A DNA stretch of 31,624 bases from the NCBI GenBank assembly GCA_002365865.1, contig DFAQ01000025.1, positions 1 to 31,624 of the forward strand, written 5' to 3'. The DNA comes from Pelotomaculum sp. UBA3102. Lineage in GTDB: Bacteria > Bacillota > Desulfotomaculia > Desulfotomaculales > Pelotomaculaceae. A program made the position numbers and the translations under genes. How positions within the stretch are numbered: position 1 is the stretch's first letter; the number at the start of each line of letters is the position of its first letter. The notes beneath the pieces were generated by a model. It saw only the letters and a program-made list of their open reading frames with translations. It made no database searches and was not told the origin of the DNA. Positions 8,001-15,555 of this stretch are shown in pieces.

Positions 8001-10091
8001 TTATCTCTTTTCTTGAGTACCTTTATAGGCACAATCTTCATTAATACACTGCAGTTTCATAATTTTTTTGCCTGTACTGTTCTTCTCCACCATCATACCG
8101 TTACATTCGGGGCATCTAACCATTGACGGCCGGTGCCAGGTGACAAAATCACATTCCGGATAACGGCTACAACCGAAAAATTTCCGGCCCTTTTTGCTCC
8201 GGCGGACTACCAGTTCCCCTTCACAGCGGGGACATTTTACACCGGTCGGTTCTAATAAAGGTTTTGCATTCCGGCATTGCGGAAAGCCGGGACAGGCCAA
8301 AAACTTCCCGTACCGGCCGACCTTTACAACCATATTTCGGCCGCACTTTTCACAGGTTTCATCTGTCACTTCCTCAGCTACCTGAATCCGGCCGATTTCT
8401 TGCTCAGCTTTTTCAAGCGTATGCCTGAACGGGACATAAAAACTATCTAGAACTTGAACCCAGTCAAGCTCACCATCTTCTATGCTGTCCAGTTTTTTCT
8501 CCATGCCGGCGGTAAAATGGACATCTATAATCTCCTTGAAATAATTTTTTAACAAATCAACCACTATCAGTCCCAGTTCTGTGGGATAAAACTGTTTTTT
8601 CTCCCTTACTATATAACCCCTCCTAATTATTGTTTCAACGATAGGGGCATAGGTACTGGGCCGGCCAATACCTTTTTCCTCCAGGGCTTTTACCAGCGTA
8701 GCATCGGTGTACCGCGGCGGCGGCTGGGTAAAATGTTGTTTCGGAGTCAGGGAGCGGACCTCCACTTCTTCGCCCTCTTTTAACTCCGGCAGAATTTTTT
8801 CCTCATCTTTTTCTCCGTCATCCCTACTTTCAATATAAATTTTCATAAATCCCGAAAACTTTATAATTGAACCTACCGCACGAAAAATGTAGTCACCCGT
8901 GTTGATATCGACGCTGGTAGTATCAAAAACAGCGGGACTCATCTGGCTGGCTAAAAAACGCGACCAGATTAATTTATATAGTTTAAACTGGTCTCTTGTG
9001 AGATAAGCTTTAATTGTTTCAGGGGCCCGAGATACAGAAGTAGGCCGGATAGCCTCGTGGGCGTCTTGAATCCTACCTTTACCCGCCGATCTGGTAATCC
9101 CCGCACCGATATATTGGGTGCCGAAACGTTCCCCGATATATTTCTGCACTTCTTCTTTTGCCGTGGAAGAAACTCTTGTGGAATCGGTACGAATATAGGT
9201 TATAAGACCGGAGGCTCCTTCCTTTCCCAGGTCTAAACCTTCGTAAAGCTGCTGGGCTACCGCCATGGTTTTACGTGCTGTAAAATTAAGCTTCCGGTAG
9301 GCTTCCTGCTGCAAGGTGCTGGTGATAAAAGGTGCAGCCGGCCGGCGAATTTTTTCCTTGCGTGTAACCTTGATCACCGAATAACGGGACCCTTTTAGAG
9401 CCTCCAAGACGCTTTCCATTTCTTCCTGACTGGTTATTTTTACTTTCTTGCCTTTATATTTATAAAGCTTTCCCTCAAACGGAGGAGCTCCGGCTTTAGC
9501 AAAAAGTCCGGTAAGCGTCCAGTACTCCTCCGGTTCAAAAGACTGAATTTCTTCTTCCCGGTCGCATATCAGGCGTACTGCTACCGATTGAACCCGGCCG
9601 GCGCTTAAACCCTTTTTAACTTTGCGCCAAAGCAGCGGGCTGAGATTATATCCGACCAGCCGGTCCAAAATACGCCGGGCTTGTTGAGCATTAACTCTAT
9701 TGTAATCAATTGGCCTAGGTTGATGTACTGCTTTTTGAACCGCCTTTTTCGTAATTTCATTAAATTCAATGCGGCACTTTTCTTCATCACAAATATCCAG
9801 TAGTTTTTGCAGATGCCAGGCAATAGCTTCCCCCTCCCGGTCAGGGTCAGATGCAATTAACACTTTACCGGATTTTTTTACCGTACTTTTTAAGTCTTTA
9901 ATGGTATCACCCTTGCCGCGAATAGTTATATATTTAGGAGTGAATTCGTTTTTCACATCCACTCCGAATTGACTTTTGGGAAGATCCCGAACGTGCCCCA
10001 TAGAAGCTTTAACCATGTATTTTCTACCGAGAAATTTGCTTATGGTCTTCGCTTTCGCAGGCGATTCTACAATAACAATAGTCTTTGTCAA
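8001..10091 (-). CDS. topA: DNA topoisomerase I (type IA)
   Basis: Relaxes negative supercoils through a covalent 5'-phosphotyrosine link. 696 residues. The TOPRIM domain carries VESPAKAK (Glu9) and SDPDREGEA (Asp82, Asp84, Glu86). The catalytic tyrosine is Tyr299 in GLITYIRTDSTR. The C-terminal part, about 580 onward, has three four-cysteine zinc ribbons: CEKC...CPGFPQC, CPRC...CSRYPEC and CPEC...CINEDC. TTG start at 10091 with GGGGTG upstream. Two TATAAT boxes lie in the 116-base AT-rich gap to dprA, so it likely has its own promoter and leads the trmFO-xerC-hslVU-codY transcript. Confidence 0.97.
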   Translation of the reverse strand: MTKTIVIVESPAKAKTISKFLGRKYMVKASMGHVRDLPKSQFGVDVKNEFTPKYITIRGKGDTIKDLKSTVKKSGKVLIASDPDREGEAIAWHLQKLLDICDEEKCRIEFNEITKKAVQKAVHQPRPIDYNRVNAQQARRILDRLVGYNLSPLLWRKVKKGLSAGRVQSVAVRLICDREEEIQSFEPEEYWTLTGLFAKAGAPPFEGKLYKYKGKKVKITSQEEMESVLEALKGSRYSVIKVTRKEKIRRPAAPFITSTLQQEAYRKLNFTARKTMAVAQQLYEGLDLGKEGASGLITYIRTDSTRVSSTAKEEVQKYIGERFGTQYIGAGITRSAGKGRIQDAHEAIRPTSVSRAPETIKAYLTRDQFKLYKLIWSRFLASQMSPAVFDTTSVDINTGDYIFRAVGSIIKFSGFMKIYIESRDDGEKDEEKILPELKEGEEVEVRSLTPKQHFTQPPPRYTDATLVKALEEKGIGRPSTYAPIVETIIRRGYIVREKKQFYPTELGLIVVDLLKNYFKEIIDVHFTAGMEKKLDSIEDGELDWVQVLDSFYVPFRHTLEKAEQEIGRIQVAEEVTDETCEKCGRNMVVKVGRYGKFLACPGFPQCRNAKPLLEPTGVKCPRCEGELVVRRSKKGRKFFGCSRYPECDFVTWHRPSMVRCPECNGMMVEKNSTGKKIMKLQCINEDCAYKGTQEKR

Positions 10092-10134
10092 GCCTCACAC
10101 CCCGTTTAAAACTACTTGGTTTATATTTCCATAT

Positions 10135-10163
10135 ATTATACACTTTTTCAAAAGCTTATTATA
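10135..10163 (-). promoter_or_regulatory. topA upstream region with two TATAAT boxes
   Basis: In the minus-strand direction perfect TATAAT hexamers lie at 10158-10163 and 10135-10140, in AT-rich DNA between dprA and topA. Neither has a good TTGACA at 16-18 bases. The boxes suggest one or two sigma-A start sites for the topA operon. Confidence 0.45.
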
Positions 10164-10207
10164 CAAAAATTTTATTTAAAAAGGAAATTTAAAATAAATC
10201 CTTGTAA

Positions 10208-11317
10208 CTAACCCGGGAAAGCTTTTTTTCCGGTACGGACATAGAATTTGCCCGGCATTTGCCTTACCAGACCCTTTATTTCCAAATACATCAAGGCAGC
10301 CATTACTTTTTGAGGTAGAAACCCGGATCTGTCGATTAATTCATCTAAAGCAACGGGATCAAGAGAAAGTAAGCTGTAAAGCGCTTCTTCCTCCTTACTC
10401 ATTTTAAGCCTGCTTTCGCCTGCCGTTTCTTGTACCGGAAAAAGCTTTTCTACTCCAAGTTCATCCAGAACATCTCCCGCTCCTTCCACCAGCCTGGCTC
10501 CTTGTTTGATTAAACGGTGGGTTCCACGGCTCAGAATATTGACCACATTTCCAGGTACCGCCATCACATCACGGTTCTGGTCCAGAGCAAAATCTGCCGT
10601 AATAAGGGCACCGCTTCTCTCTGCCGCCTCTACCACAACAGTTCCCCGGGACAAACCGCTGATAATCCGGTTGCGAACGGGAAACCGCCAGGGTTCCGGA
10701 GCCGTACCCGGGGGAAACTCGCTGATTACCGCTCCACGGTCTATAATCTCATCCATTAGCCTTCGGTTTTCCCTCGGGTAAACTATATCCACGCCACACC
10801 CCAATACAGCTATCGTCCTGCCACCCCCCGCCAGAGCTCCCTTATGTGCCGCCGAGTCAATTCCCCTAGCCATGCCGCTTATTATAGTAACACCTACAGC
10901 AGCCAGATCCTTGGCAAGCTTCTCAGCCACAACCAGCCCGTAAGGAGACGCCTTCCGTGCCCCCACAACGGCAATACCAAGATTGTCGGCAGATTTTAAA
11001 AGACCCTTCAAGAATATTACCGGTGGCGGATCGTATATTTCACGGAGGTTCTCAGGATAATCCGGATCGGTATAACAAACAAAGTTTATGCCGAGGGATT
11101 GCAGCCTGTCGATCTCCTGCTCCGGGTTTAATAAAGATCTCCGCCTTACCAATCCCTCCGGTCCTTCGTCCCCGATCCCCGGCGCGCCCGACAAATCTTT
11201 TACACTGGCTTCCCACGCCGCCCCGGGCGAACCGAAATGGTTAATCAATGACCATAATCTCCGCCCGGTACCCGGCATTAAAAACTGCCACCCCAACCAG
11301 AAGGTTCTATCATCCAA
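10208..11317 (-). CDS. dprA: DNA-processing protein DprA (Smf)
   Basis: Loads RecA on incoming single-stranded DNA in transformation. The Rossmann-like core is complete: GIAVVGARKASPYG, SGMARGIDSAAHKGAL, GGRTIAVLGCGVDIVYPREN, then EFPPGTAPEPWRFPVRNRII and ALDQNRDVMAVPGN. A winged-helix (DML1-like) domain closes the C-terminus. I chose the TTG at 11317 (369 residues) because AAGGGGAG lies eight bases upstream. A GTG at 11356 gives 382 residues, but it has no clear ribosome site and falls in the loop of a 13-bp hairpin. It follows the LigD polymerase by a few bases and may be transcribed with the NHEJ genes. Function outside competence (general recombination) is possible; no other competence genes are in the window. 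Confidence 0.93.
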   Translation of the reverse strand: MDDRTFWLGWQFLMPGTGRRLWSLINHFGSPGAAWEASVKDLSGAPGIGDEGPEGLVRRRSLLNPEQEIDRLQSLGINFVCYTDPDYPENLREIYDPPPVIFLKGLLKSADNLGIAVVGARKASPYGLVVAEKLAKDLAAVGVTIISGMARGIDSAAHKGALAGGGRTIAVLGCGVDIVYPRENRRLMDEIIDRGAVISEFPPGTAPEPWRFPVRNRIISGLSRGTVVVEAAERSGALITADFALDQNRDVMAVPGNVVNILSRGTHRLIKQGARLVEGAGDVLDELGVEKLFPVQETAGESRLKMSKEEEALYSLLSLDPVALDELIDRSGFLPQKVMAALMYLEIKGLVRQMPGKFYVRTGKKAFPG

Positions 11318-11337
11318 CAAAATTTCTCCCCTTAAGC

Positions 11338-11372
11338 TTACTTTAATCCCCACCACTTCGGGATTAAAGTAA
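11338..11372. repeat. 13-bp inverted repeat over the ligD-pol stop / dprA start region
   Basis: Arms at 11338-11350 and 11360-11372 (arm TTACTTTAATCCC) pair perfectly around a nine-base loop. The stem covers the stop codon of the upstream polymerase gene, and the loop holds the tandem GTG codons that could start dprA. There is no T-tract after it on the minus strand, so termination is unlikely. It could modulate translation of dprA or protect an mRNA end. Confidence 0.6.
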
Positions 11373-12299
11373 AAACTTCCTTCTTTCTGGTAATAATTTC
11401 TTTGTTACGGCATTGATGAGCTTATCTAAATGCTGTCTCAAACCGAGCAAACCAGCAAAAGCATCTCCAAGTGACTCGATACGCTGATAAATATTTTCCA
11501 TAGTAAAATCACCGGGACGGACATCCCCTTTTTCGACTTCCCACCAGTATAAAGGAGTGGATACCGGCACTCCGGACAGGGGGCGCAGACTGTATGGAAA
11601 AGCCATTGTCTTGCCTCTGCCGTTTTGTAAATAGTCAAGGTATACTTTAGCTTTCCTTTTTGCTACTTTTCTTTCCGTAGTAGCCTTATGCGGACAAATA
11701 TTCTCCACCAGTTCCGCAATATATTTCATGGCACCGGTTACCTGCCGCCAAGAGTATTTAGGAATAACAGGTATAAAAAGATGAACTCCGGTAGCACCGG
11801 AGGTCTTGGGAAAGCTTTGCAGCCCGTATTCAGCCAAGGCACATCTCACCAGAAGGGCAATTTCCAGCGTATCGGCAAAAGTAGCACCGGCAGCCGGATC
11901 AAGGTCCATCACGACAAGATCAGGGGTTTCTAAATTTTGCATACCGGCCAGCCAGGCGTGCATTTCTATGCAAGCCTGGTTGGCTAACCAGACCAGAGTA
12001 GCTTTATTATTACAGATGATATAATTAACAACCTTACTCGAATGTTCCACCGGCTTTCTCATGATCCACGCGGGAGCGTATTCAGGGCATTCTTTCTGGT
12101 AGAAAGCTTCCCCGTCAAGCCCGTCCGGATAGCGTTTCATAACCATAGGGCGGTTATTAAGATAAGGTAATACATAAGGCGCCATAACAGAATAATATTT
12201 AACCAGATGTGCTTTAGTCAATCCTTCAGGCCACATGAGCTTTCCCAGGTTGGTAAGCTTAATCGTTCGGCCGTTTATTACTACATATGTTTCGTTCAT
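11364..12299 (-). CDS. LigD-type NHEJ polymerase (stand-alone primase-polymerase domain)
   Basis: Archaeo-eukaryotic-primase-like polymerase that fills gaps and adds nucleotides, preferably ribonucleotides, at double-strand breaks. 311 residues, matching the LigD POL domain alone. The catalytic metal ligands are visible as DLDP (Asp132, Asp134) and in VYLDYLQNGRG (Asp222). The nucleotide-binding block is PKTSGATGVHLFIP with His173. ATG start with a weak AAGG site further upstream. It follows the ligase gene by 22 bases, so Ku, ligase and polymerase form one operon of three separate polypeptides. In B. subtilis LigD (YkoU) ligase and polymerase are fused, and in mycobacteria a phosphoesterase is added; no such nuclease domain is present here. 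Confidence 0.92.
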   Translation of the reverse strand: MNETYVVINGRTIKLTNLGKLMWPEGLTKAHLVKYYSVMAPYVLPYLNNRPMVMKRYPDGLDGEAFYQKECPEYAPAWIMRKPVEHSSKVVNYIICNNKATLVWLANQACIEMHAWLAGMQNLETPDLVVMDLDPAAGATFADTLEIALLVRCALAEYGLQSFPKTSGATGVHLFIPVIPKYSWRQVTGAMKYIAELVENICPHKATTERKVAKRKAKVYLDYLQNGRGKTMAFPYSLRPLSGVPVSTPLYWWEVEKGDVRPGDFTMENIYQRIESLGDAFAGLLGLRQHLDKLINAVTKKLLPERRKFLL

Positions 12300-12321
12300 A
12301 ATAATAACACCAACCTTATAT

Positions 12322-13266
12322 TTAAATGTGACATTCCTGCGGCGGCTTATCTACTCGGAGCCCCTTGAAAACCGGGTGGCGCAGATAACCTGTGGCAGTG
12401 ATGCCCAGATATTCCACGGAACAAACCAGCCGGGGCATAACCCACCTGGTACGACGCATCTCCTGCTTAGGAACGGCCAAAGACGGGACATTTATTTCCA
12501 GCTCGAGGAGCCCCTCCAGAAGCACCCCGGCCTCCCTTGCACCAAAACCGGTTCCTACCTTACCCTGATACACCAGCTTTCCTTCTTGGTAACCTCCCAG
12601 TACCAGTGAACCAAGACGTTTTCCGGCCGTATCATACTGAAAACCACAGATAATCAGGTCGGCTTCTCTGGTATGCCGAAATTTCAGCCAGTAGCGCGAA
12701 CGACATCCAGGCAAGTATCTACTGTCGAGCTTTTTAGCCACAACTCCCTCCAAGCCTTTTTTAAAGCAGGCCTTATAAAATTCACGGCCTTTATGTAATA
12801 TATACTGAGAAACTACAATTTCTTCCCCTTGCTCAACCATGTCTTCCAAAAGCTTCTTTCGTTCCTCCATGGGCATTTTCATTACCGACCGGCCGCCTGA
12901 ATAAACGACATCGAAGACAATAAATACCGCCGAAAGCTCTTTCGTAACCATGCTGGTTCTCTTTATACCGTTTATATTTCCTCTCGATTGGAGTGCGGCA
13001 AAAGAAGGTCGCCCATTTTCAAAAACTACTATTTCCCCGTCCAAAATTGCCGGCATCCGTTTGATTTTTTTGTGCATACCGGCCAGTTCAGGAAATTTCC
13101 CGGTAATATCAATTAGGTTGCGGGAACGTATTGCCGTCCTCCCGTCCAGGTAGGCCAGGCCCCGGTAACCATCCCACTTCACCTCAAAAAGATGGCCGCT
13201 GCTGTCGAACGGCTTGGCATTTACAGCCAGCATCGGACGGATAACGGGCAAATTTGCTCTGGTCAC
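12322..13266 (-). CDS. LigD-type ATP-dependent DNA ligase (stand-alone)
   Basis: Seals double-strand breaks in non-homologous end joining. 314 residues, covering adenylation and OB-fold domains only. Motif I is EVKWDGYRG with the nucleophile Lys30. Further ligase motifs are LDGEIVVF, EGVVAKKLDSRYLPG and YWLKFRH. The OB-fold region starts near ADLIICGFQYDTAGKRLGSLVLGGY. The GTG start overlaps the ku stop as GTGA, implying translational coupling. The protein ends before any polymerase domain; the next gene encodes that separately. It could be named ligD, but the fusion state differs from the classic LigD. Confidence 0.93.
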   Translation of the reverse strand: MTRANLPVIRPMLAVNAKPFDSSGHLFEVKWDGYRGLAYLDGRTAIRSRNLIDITGKFPELAGMHKKIKRMPAILDGEIVVFENGRPSFAALQSRGNINGIKRTSMVTKELSAVFIVFDVVYSGGRSVMKMPMEERKKLLEDMVEQGEEIVVSQYILHKGREFYKACFKKGLEGVVAKKLDSRYLPGCRSRYWLKFRHTREADLIICGFQYDTAGKRLGSLVLGGYQEGKLVYQGKVGTGFGAREAGVLLEGLLELEINVPSLAVPKQEMRRTRWVMPRLVCSVEYLGITATGYLRHPVFKGLRVDKPPQECHI

Positions 13267-14108
13267 TTAACAGACTCCAATAAATTAGTATTATTAACTA
13301 CTTTAGCTTCTTTGCCGGAATGCGCCTGTCTGTTTCGCTCCTTTCCGGCCAGTTCAATACTGGCCTTCAAGGCTTCCATCAAATCGACTACTTTTCCTGC
13401 TTCAGGTTCAGCCGGAACTTGAACGGTTTCACCGGCAATTTTAGCCTGGATGATCTCCATCAGCCCCTGCCGGTAAGTATCCGTATACTTTTCAGGCCGG
13501 AAATCTGCTGAAAGGCTGCTGACCAGATTCACCGCCATTTTTACCTCCTTTTCATGCAGGTTTACCTCATAATTCATTTCCGGGAGAACACCCGCTTGCC
13601 TGATTTCATCGGGATAATACATGGTATTCATAACCAGGGAATTCCTGCTTACCCGAAGGGCAGCCAGGGTCTCCCGGCTGCGAATGACTATTCTGGCCAC
13701 GGCGACTTTACCCGTATCGCTCATAGCCCTTTTAAGCAGTTCATATGCCTTTACTCCTCCGTCCACCGGCACGAGGTAATACGCTTTCTCATAATAGACC
13801 GGATCAATTTCAACCAGGTCGACAAAATCTAAAATTTCTATCTTTTTTTCACTGGGTGGTGCTATCTGATCTAAGTCATCGTCCTTGAAAACAACATATT
13901 TCCCTTTTTCATATTCATACCCGCGCACGATCTCTTCCATGGGAACCTCTACCCCGCAATAAGGACAGAATCGTTGATAGCGTACCGGTGTATTACATTT
14001 TTCATGAAGGTAATTGAACCTTATATCCTTCTTTTCTGTTGCCGCGTAAAGCTTAACGGGCACAAAGACCAGACCGAAGCTTATGGCGCCTTTCCATATC
14101 GGACGCAT
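13263..14108 (-). CDS. ku: Ku, DNA end-binding protein of NHEJ
   Basis: Homodimeric ring that binds double-strand ends and recruits the ligase. 281 residues. The N-terminus MRPIWKGAISFGLVFVPVKLY is the bacterial Ku hallmark (quoted in shortened form: RPIWKGAISFGL). Cys38, Cys48 and Cys51 (KCNTPVRYQRFCPYCG) form the small zinc-like element seen in many bacterial Ku proteins. The C-terminal tail is basic and variable. ATG start with GAGGTGA upstream. It heads the ku-ligase-polymerase operon, after a strong terminator that separates it from gerW. A sigma-G-like promoter lies at 14134-14163, in line with the known forespore expression of B. subtilis ykoV/ykoU. Confidence 0.95.
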   Translation of the reverse strand: MRPIWKGAISFGLVFVPVKLYAATEKKDIRFNYLHEKCNTPVRYQRFCPYCGVEVPMEEIVRGYEYEKGKYVVFKDDDLDQIAPPSEKKIEILDFVDLVEIDPVYYEKAYYLVPVDGGVKAYELLKRAMSDTGKVAVARIVIRSRETLAALRVSRNSLVMNTMYYPDEIRQAGVLPEMNYEVNLHEKEVKMAVNLVSSLSADFRPEKYTDTYRQGLMEIIQAKIAGETVQVPAEPEAGKVVDLMEALKASIELAGKERNRQAHSGKEAKVVNNTNLLESVK

Positions 14109-14133
14109 TTTAGATCACCTCAACTTTTTAGCT

Positions 14134-14163
14134 TATTATTCCCTTCCGGATCAAGCTGATTCA
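14134..14163 (-). promoter_or_regulatory. Candidate sigma-G promoter of the ku operon
   Basis: On the minus strand TGAATC (14158-14163), a 17-base spacer and AATAATA (14134-14140) match the sigma-G pattern TGAATA-N17-CATAnTA with one mismatch in each element. The -10 element ends about 25 bases before the ku ATG. The match was found by eye and not scored. Confidence 0.45.
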
Positions 14164-14197
14164 CTTCCCGTAAAGCCGTCCGCAATAAAAAGTTCCC

Positions 14198-14238
14198 AAA
14201 ACAAACCCGGGACCTTTATTTTAAAAAGTCCCGGGTTT
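14198..14238 (-). terminator. Intrinsic terminator after gerW
   Basis: An 11-bp stem with arms 14203-14213 and 14228-14238 (AAACCCGGGAC / GTCCCGGGTTT) is followed on the minus strand by TTTGTTTT. The other strand also has a TTTT run, so it could act both ways. It separates gerW from ku. Confidence 0.85.
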
Positions 14239-14286
14239 TAATCTTAAGCCTTACTTCGTCAAACGACCTTCTTTTTTATGACAGAT

Positions 14287-14751
14287 TCAGGAAGTCGGGG
14301 TATGAGTTATATCCGGCGTTTGAGAAACATCCTGAGCCATATTTTGAGTCTGCTTTAAGTTCCTGCTGATGAACATGGACTGTATCTGGTTGAAGATCTG
14401 CGGCGCTAAGTCTATGATCCGGTCAATTACTGCATTTCCGTCTACCGGAAGAAGCCGTACCTGCCCGTTGCCGGTAACTAAAAATCCTATGGGCCTCACT
14501 GAAACTCCGGCCCCGCTTCCTCCACCGAAAGCAGGCATTTGTGATTCATCTCCGCCTTCCTTACTCTCGCCGGACACTTCAAACTCGCCCCCGCCGGCAG
14601 CAAAACCGCATGCAACACGGGAGATAGGGATAATTACGGAACCATCCGGTGCTTCTACCGGGTCCCCTACGATGGTATTAACATCAATCATTTCCTTAAT
14701 GCTTTCCATAGCCGTTTTCATTAATCCTTCAATAGGATGCTGCTCGGGCAA
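14287..14751 (-). CDS. gerW: GerW (YtfJ) family spore protein
   Basis: Small forespore protein; in B. subtilis it is needed for normal germination through some receptors. 154 residues. The family core is clear: a helix (EGLMKTAMESIKEMIDVNTIVG), VIIPISRVACGFAAGGGEF, a Gly-rich loop and GVSVRPIGFLVTGNGQVRLLPV. A TTG start at 14751 with GGTGGGTGA upstream, six bases after the DUF2953 gene. This ytfI-ytfJ pairing is also seen in Bacillus. A sigma-F-like promoter precedes the pair, and a strong terminator ends it. Confidence 0.93.
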   Translation of the reverse strand: MPEQHPIEGLMKTAMESIKEMIDVNTIVGDPVEAPDGSVIIPISRVACGFAAGGGEFEVSGESKEGGDESQMPAFGGGSGAGVSVRPIGFLVTGNGQVRLLPVDGNAVIDRIIDLAPQIFNQIQSMFISRNLKQTQNMAQDVSQTPDITHTPTS

Positions 14752-14757
14752 ATTTGT

Positions 14758-15453
14758 TCACCCACCTATCATTATTTTTAATTTCACCAACAATGCCTTA
14801 AACCCTGTAAGCATAATATAGCCAACTCTAACCTCAAATATACAATCCAACACCGTGCTGAAACCTGCATTCTTAAAATCGGGAACTACTTTAAACAACG
14901 GCTTGGCCCCCCCGGGAGCAAAAAGACGGTACATACCGGTAACCAGAGAACCTTTTATTCCCCAGACCAATCCGGTGATAAAACCGGTATGGGACGGGTC
15001 CTCCGTACCTATTTTGGTTCGCCAGTAAAAGCGTCGTAACTGAATCCGCCGGAACAGGTGCAAAATAACCGGGCCGTATCTTTTGGTAAGACGGATTATG
15101 TTAGTTAAAGTTGTCATAAACCAGGCCGGTCCGGGAATACGAATTTTCTTTTTTTCTTCAGCAATAGGATGTCCGTCTTTTTCTTCCAGCTCAATATTTA
15201 CTTTAAAAGCAGGTTCCGGTATCCGTCTTAACAACGACCCCGGTGCCTTCCCCGGCCTGGTTTTTTTTATCTCCTCAACCACCGGGATTTCCAGTTTGTA
15301 GGAAAGCAGGCCGCGCCAAATGGAGATTTCCAAAGAAAACTGGTCGTTCTTTCCCCGTTTCTGGTACAAAACCCTCAAATTTATTTTGGTCAGGGAAAGG
15401 ATAAGCAAAAATAATATTGCCGCCGGTATTATTAACGCTAACACTTTGCTCAA
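14758..15453 (-). CDS. DUF2953 membrane-associated protein (YtfI-like)
   Basis: 231 residues of unknown biochemical function. One N-terminal hydrophobic segment (about residues 3-20, VLALIIPAAILFLLILSL) should anchor it in the membrane. The rest is a beta-rich, basic domain ending in a conserved YIMLTGFKALLVKLKIMIGG-like tail. It has a TTG start with AGGAGG ten bases upstream. It sits directly before gerW as ytfI does in Bacillus, so a forespore role is inferred. It is preceded by the trpS terminator and its own sigma-F-like promoter. Confidence 0.85.
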   Translation of the reverse strand: MSKVLALIIPAAILFLLILSLTKINLRVLYQKRGKNDQFSLEISIWRGLLSYKLEIPVVEEIKKTRPGKAPGSLLRRIPEPAFKVNIELEEKDGHPIAEEKKKIRIPGPAWFMTTLTNIIRLTKRYGPVILHLFRRIQLRRFYWRTKIGTEDPSHTGFITGLVWGIKGSLVTGMYRLFAPGGAKPLFKVVPDFKNAGFSTVLDCIFEVRVGYIMLTGFKALLVKLKIMIGG

Positions 15454-15472
15454 CCGCTCCCCACCTCCTGCA

Positions 15473-15502
15473 TTATTTTTCCTCTTTCATGCCGCAATAT
15501 AC
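15473..15502 (-). promoter_or_regulatory. Candidate sigma-F promoter of DUF2953-gerW
   Basis: Minus strand: GTATA (15498-15502), a 15-base spacer, then GGAAAAATAA (15473-15482). This fits the sigma-F pattern GYWTA-N15-GGnrAnAnTw with one mismatch. It lies between the trpS terminator and the TTG start. Sigma-F control agrees with the known forespore expression of ytfJ in B. subtilis. Confidence 0.45.
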
Positions 15503-15523
15503 AATTAACCGTTTTTCAAAAAT

Positions 15524-15550
15524 AAAAAACCGCCCGTTCAGACGGGCAGT
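15524..15550 (-). terminator. Intrinsic terminator after trpS
   Basis: The stem GCCCGT-CTGA-ACGGGC, extended by ACT/GGT pairs, is followed by TTTTTTATTTTT on the minus strand. It lies immediately after the trpS stop. Confidence 0.92.
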
Positions 15551-15555
15551 AATTT

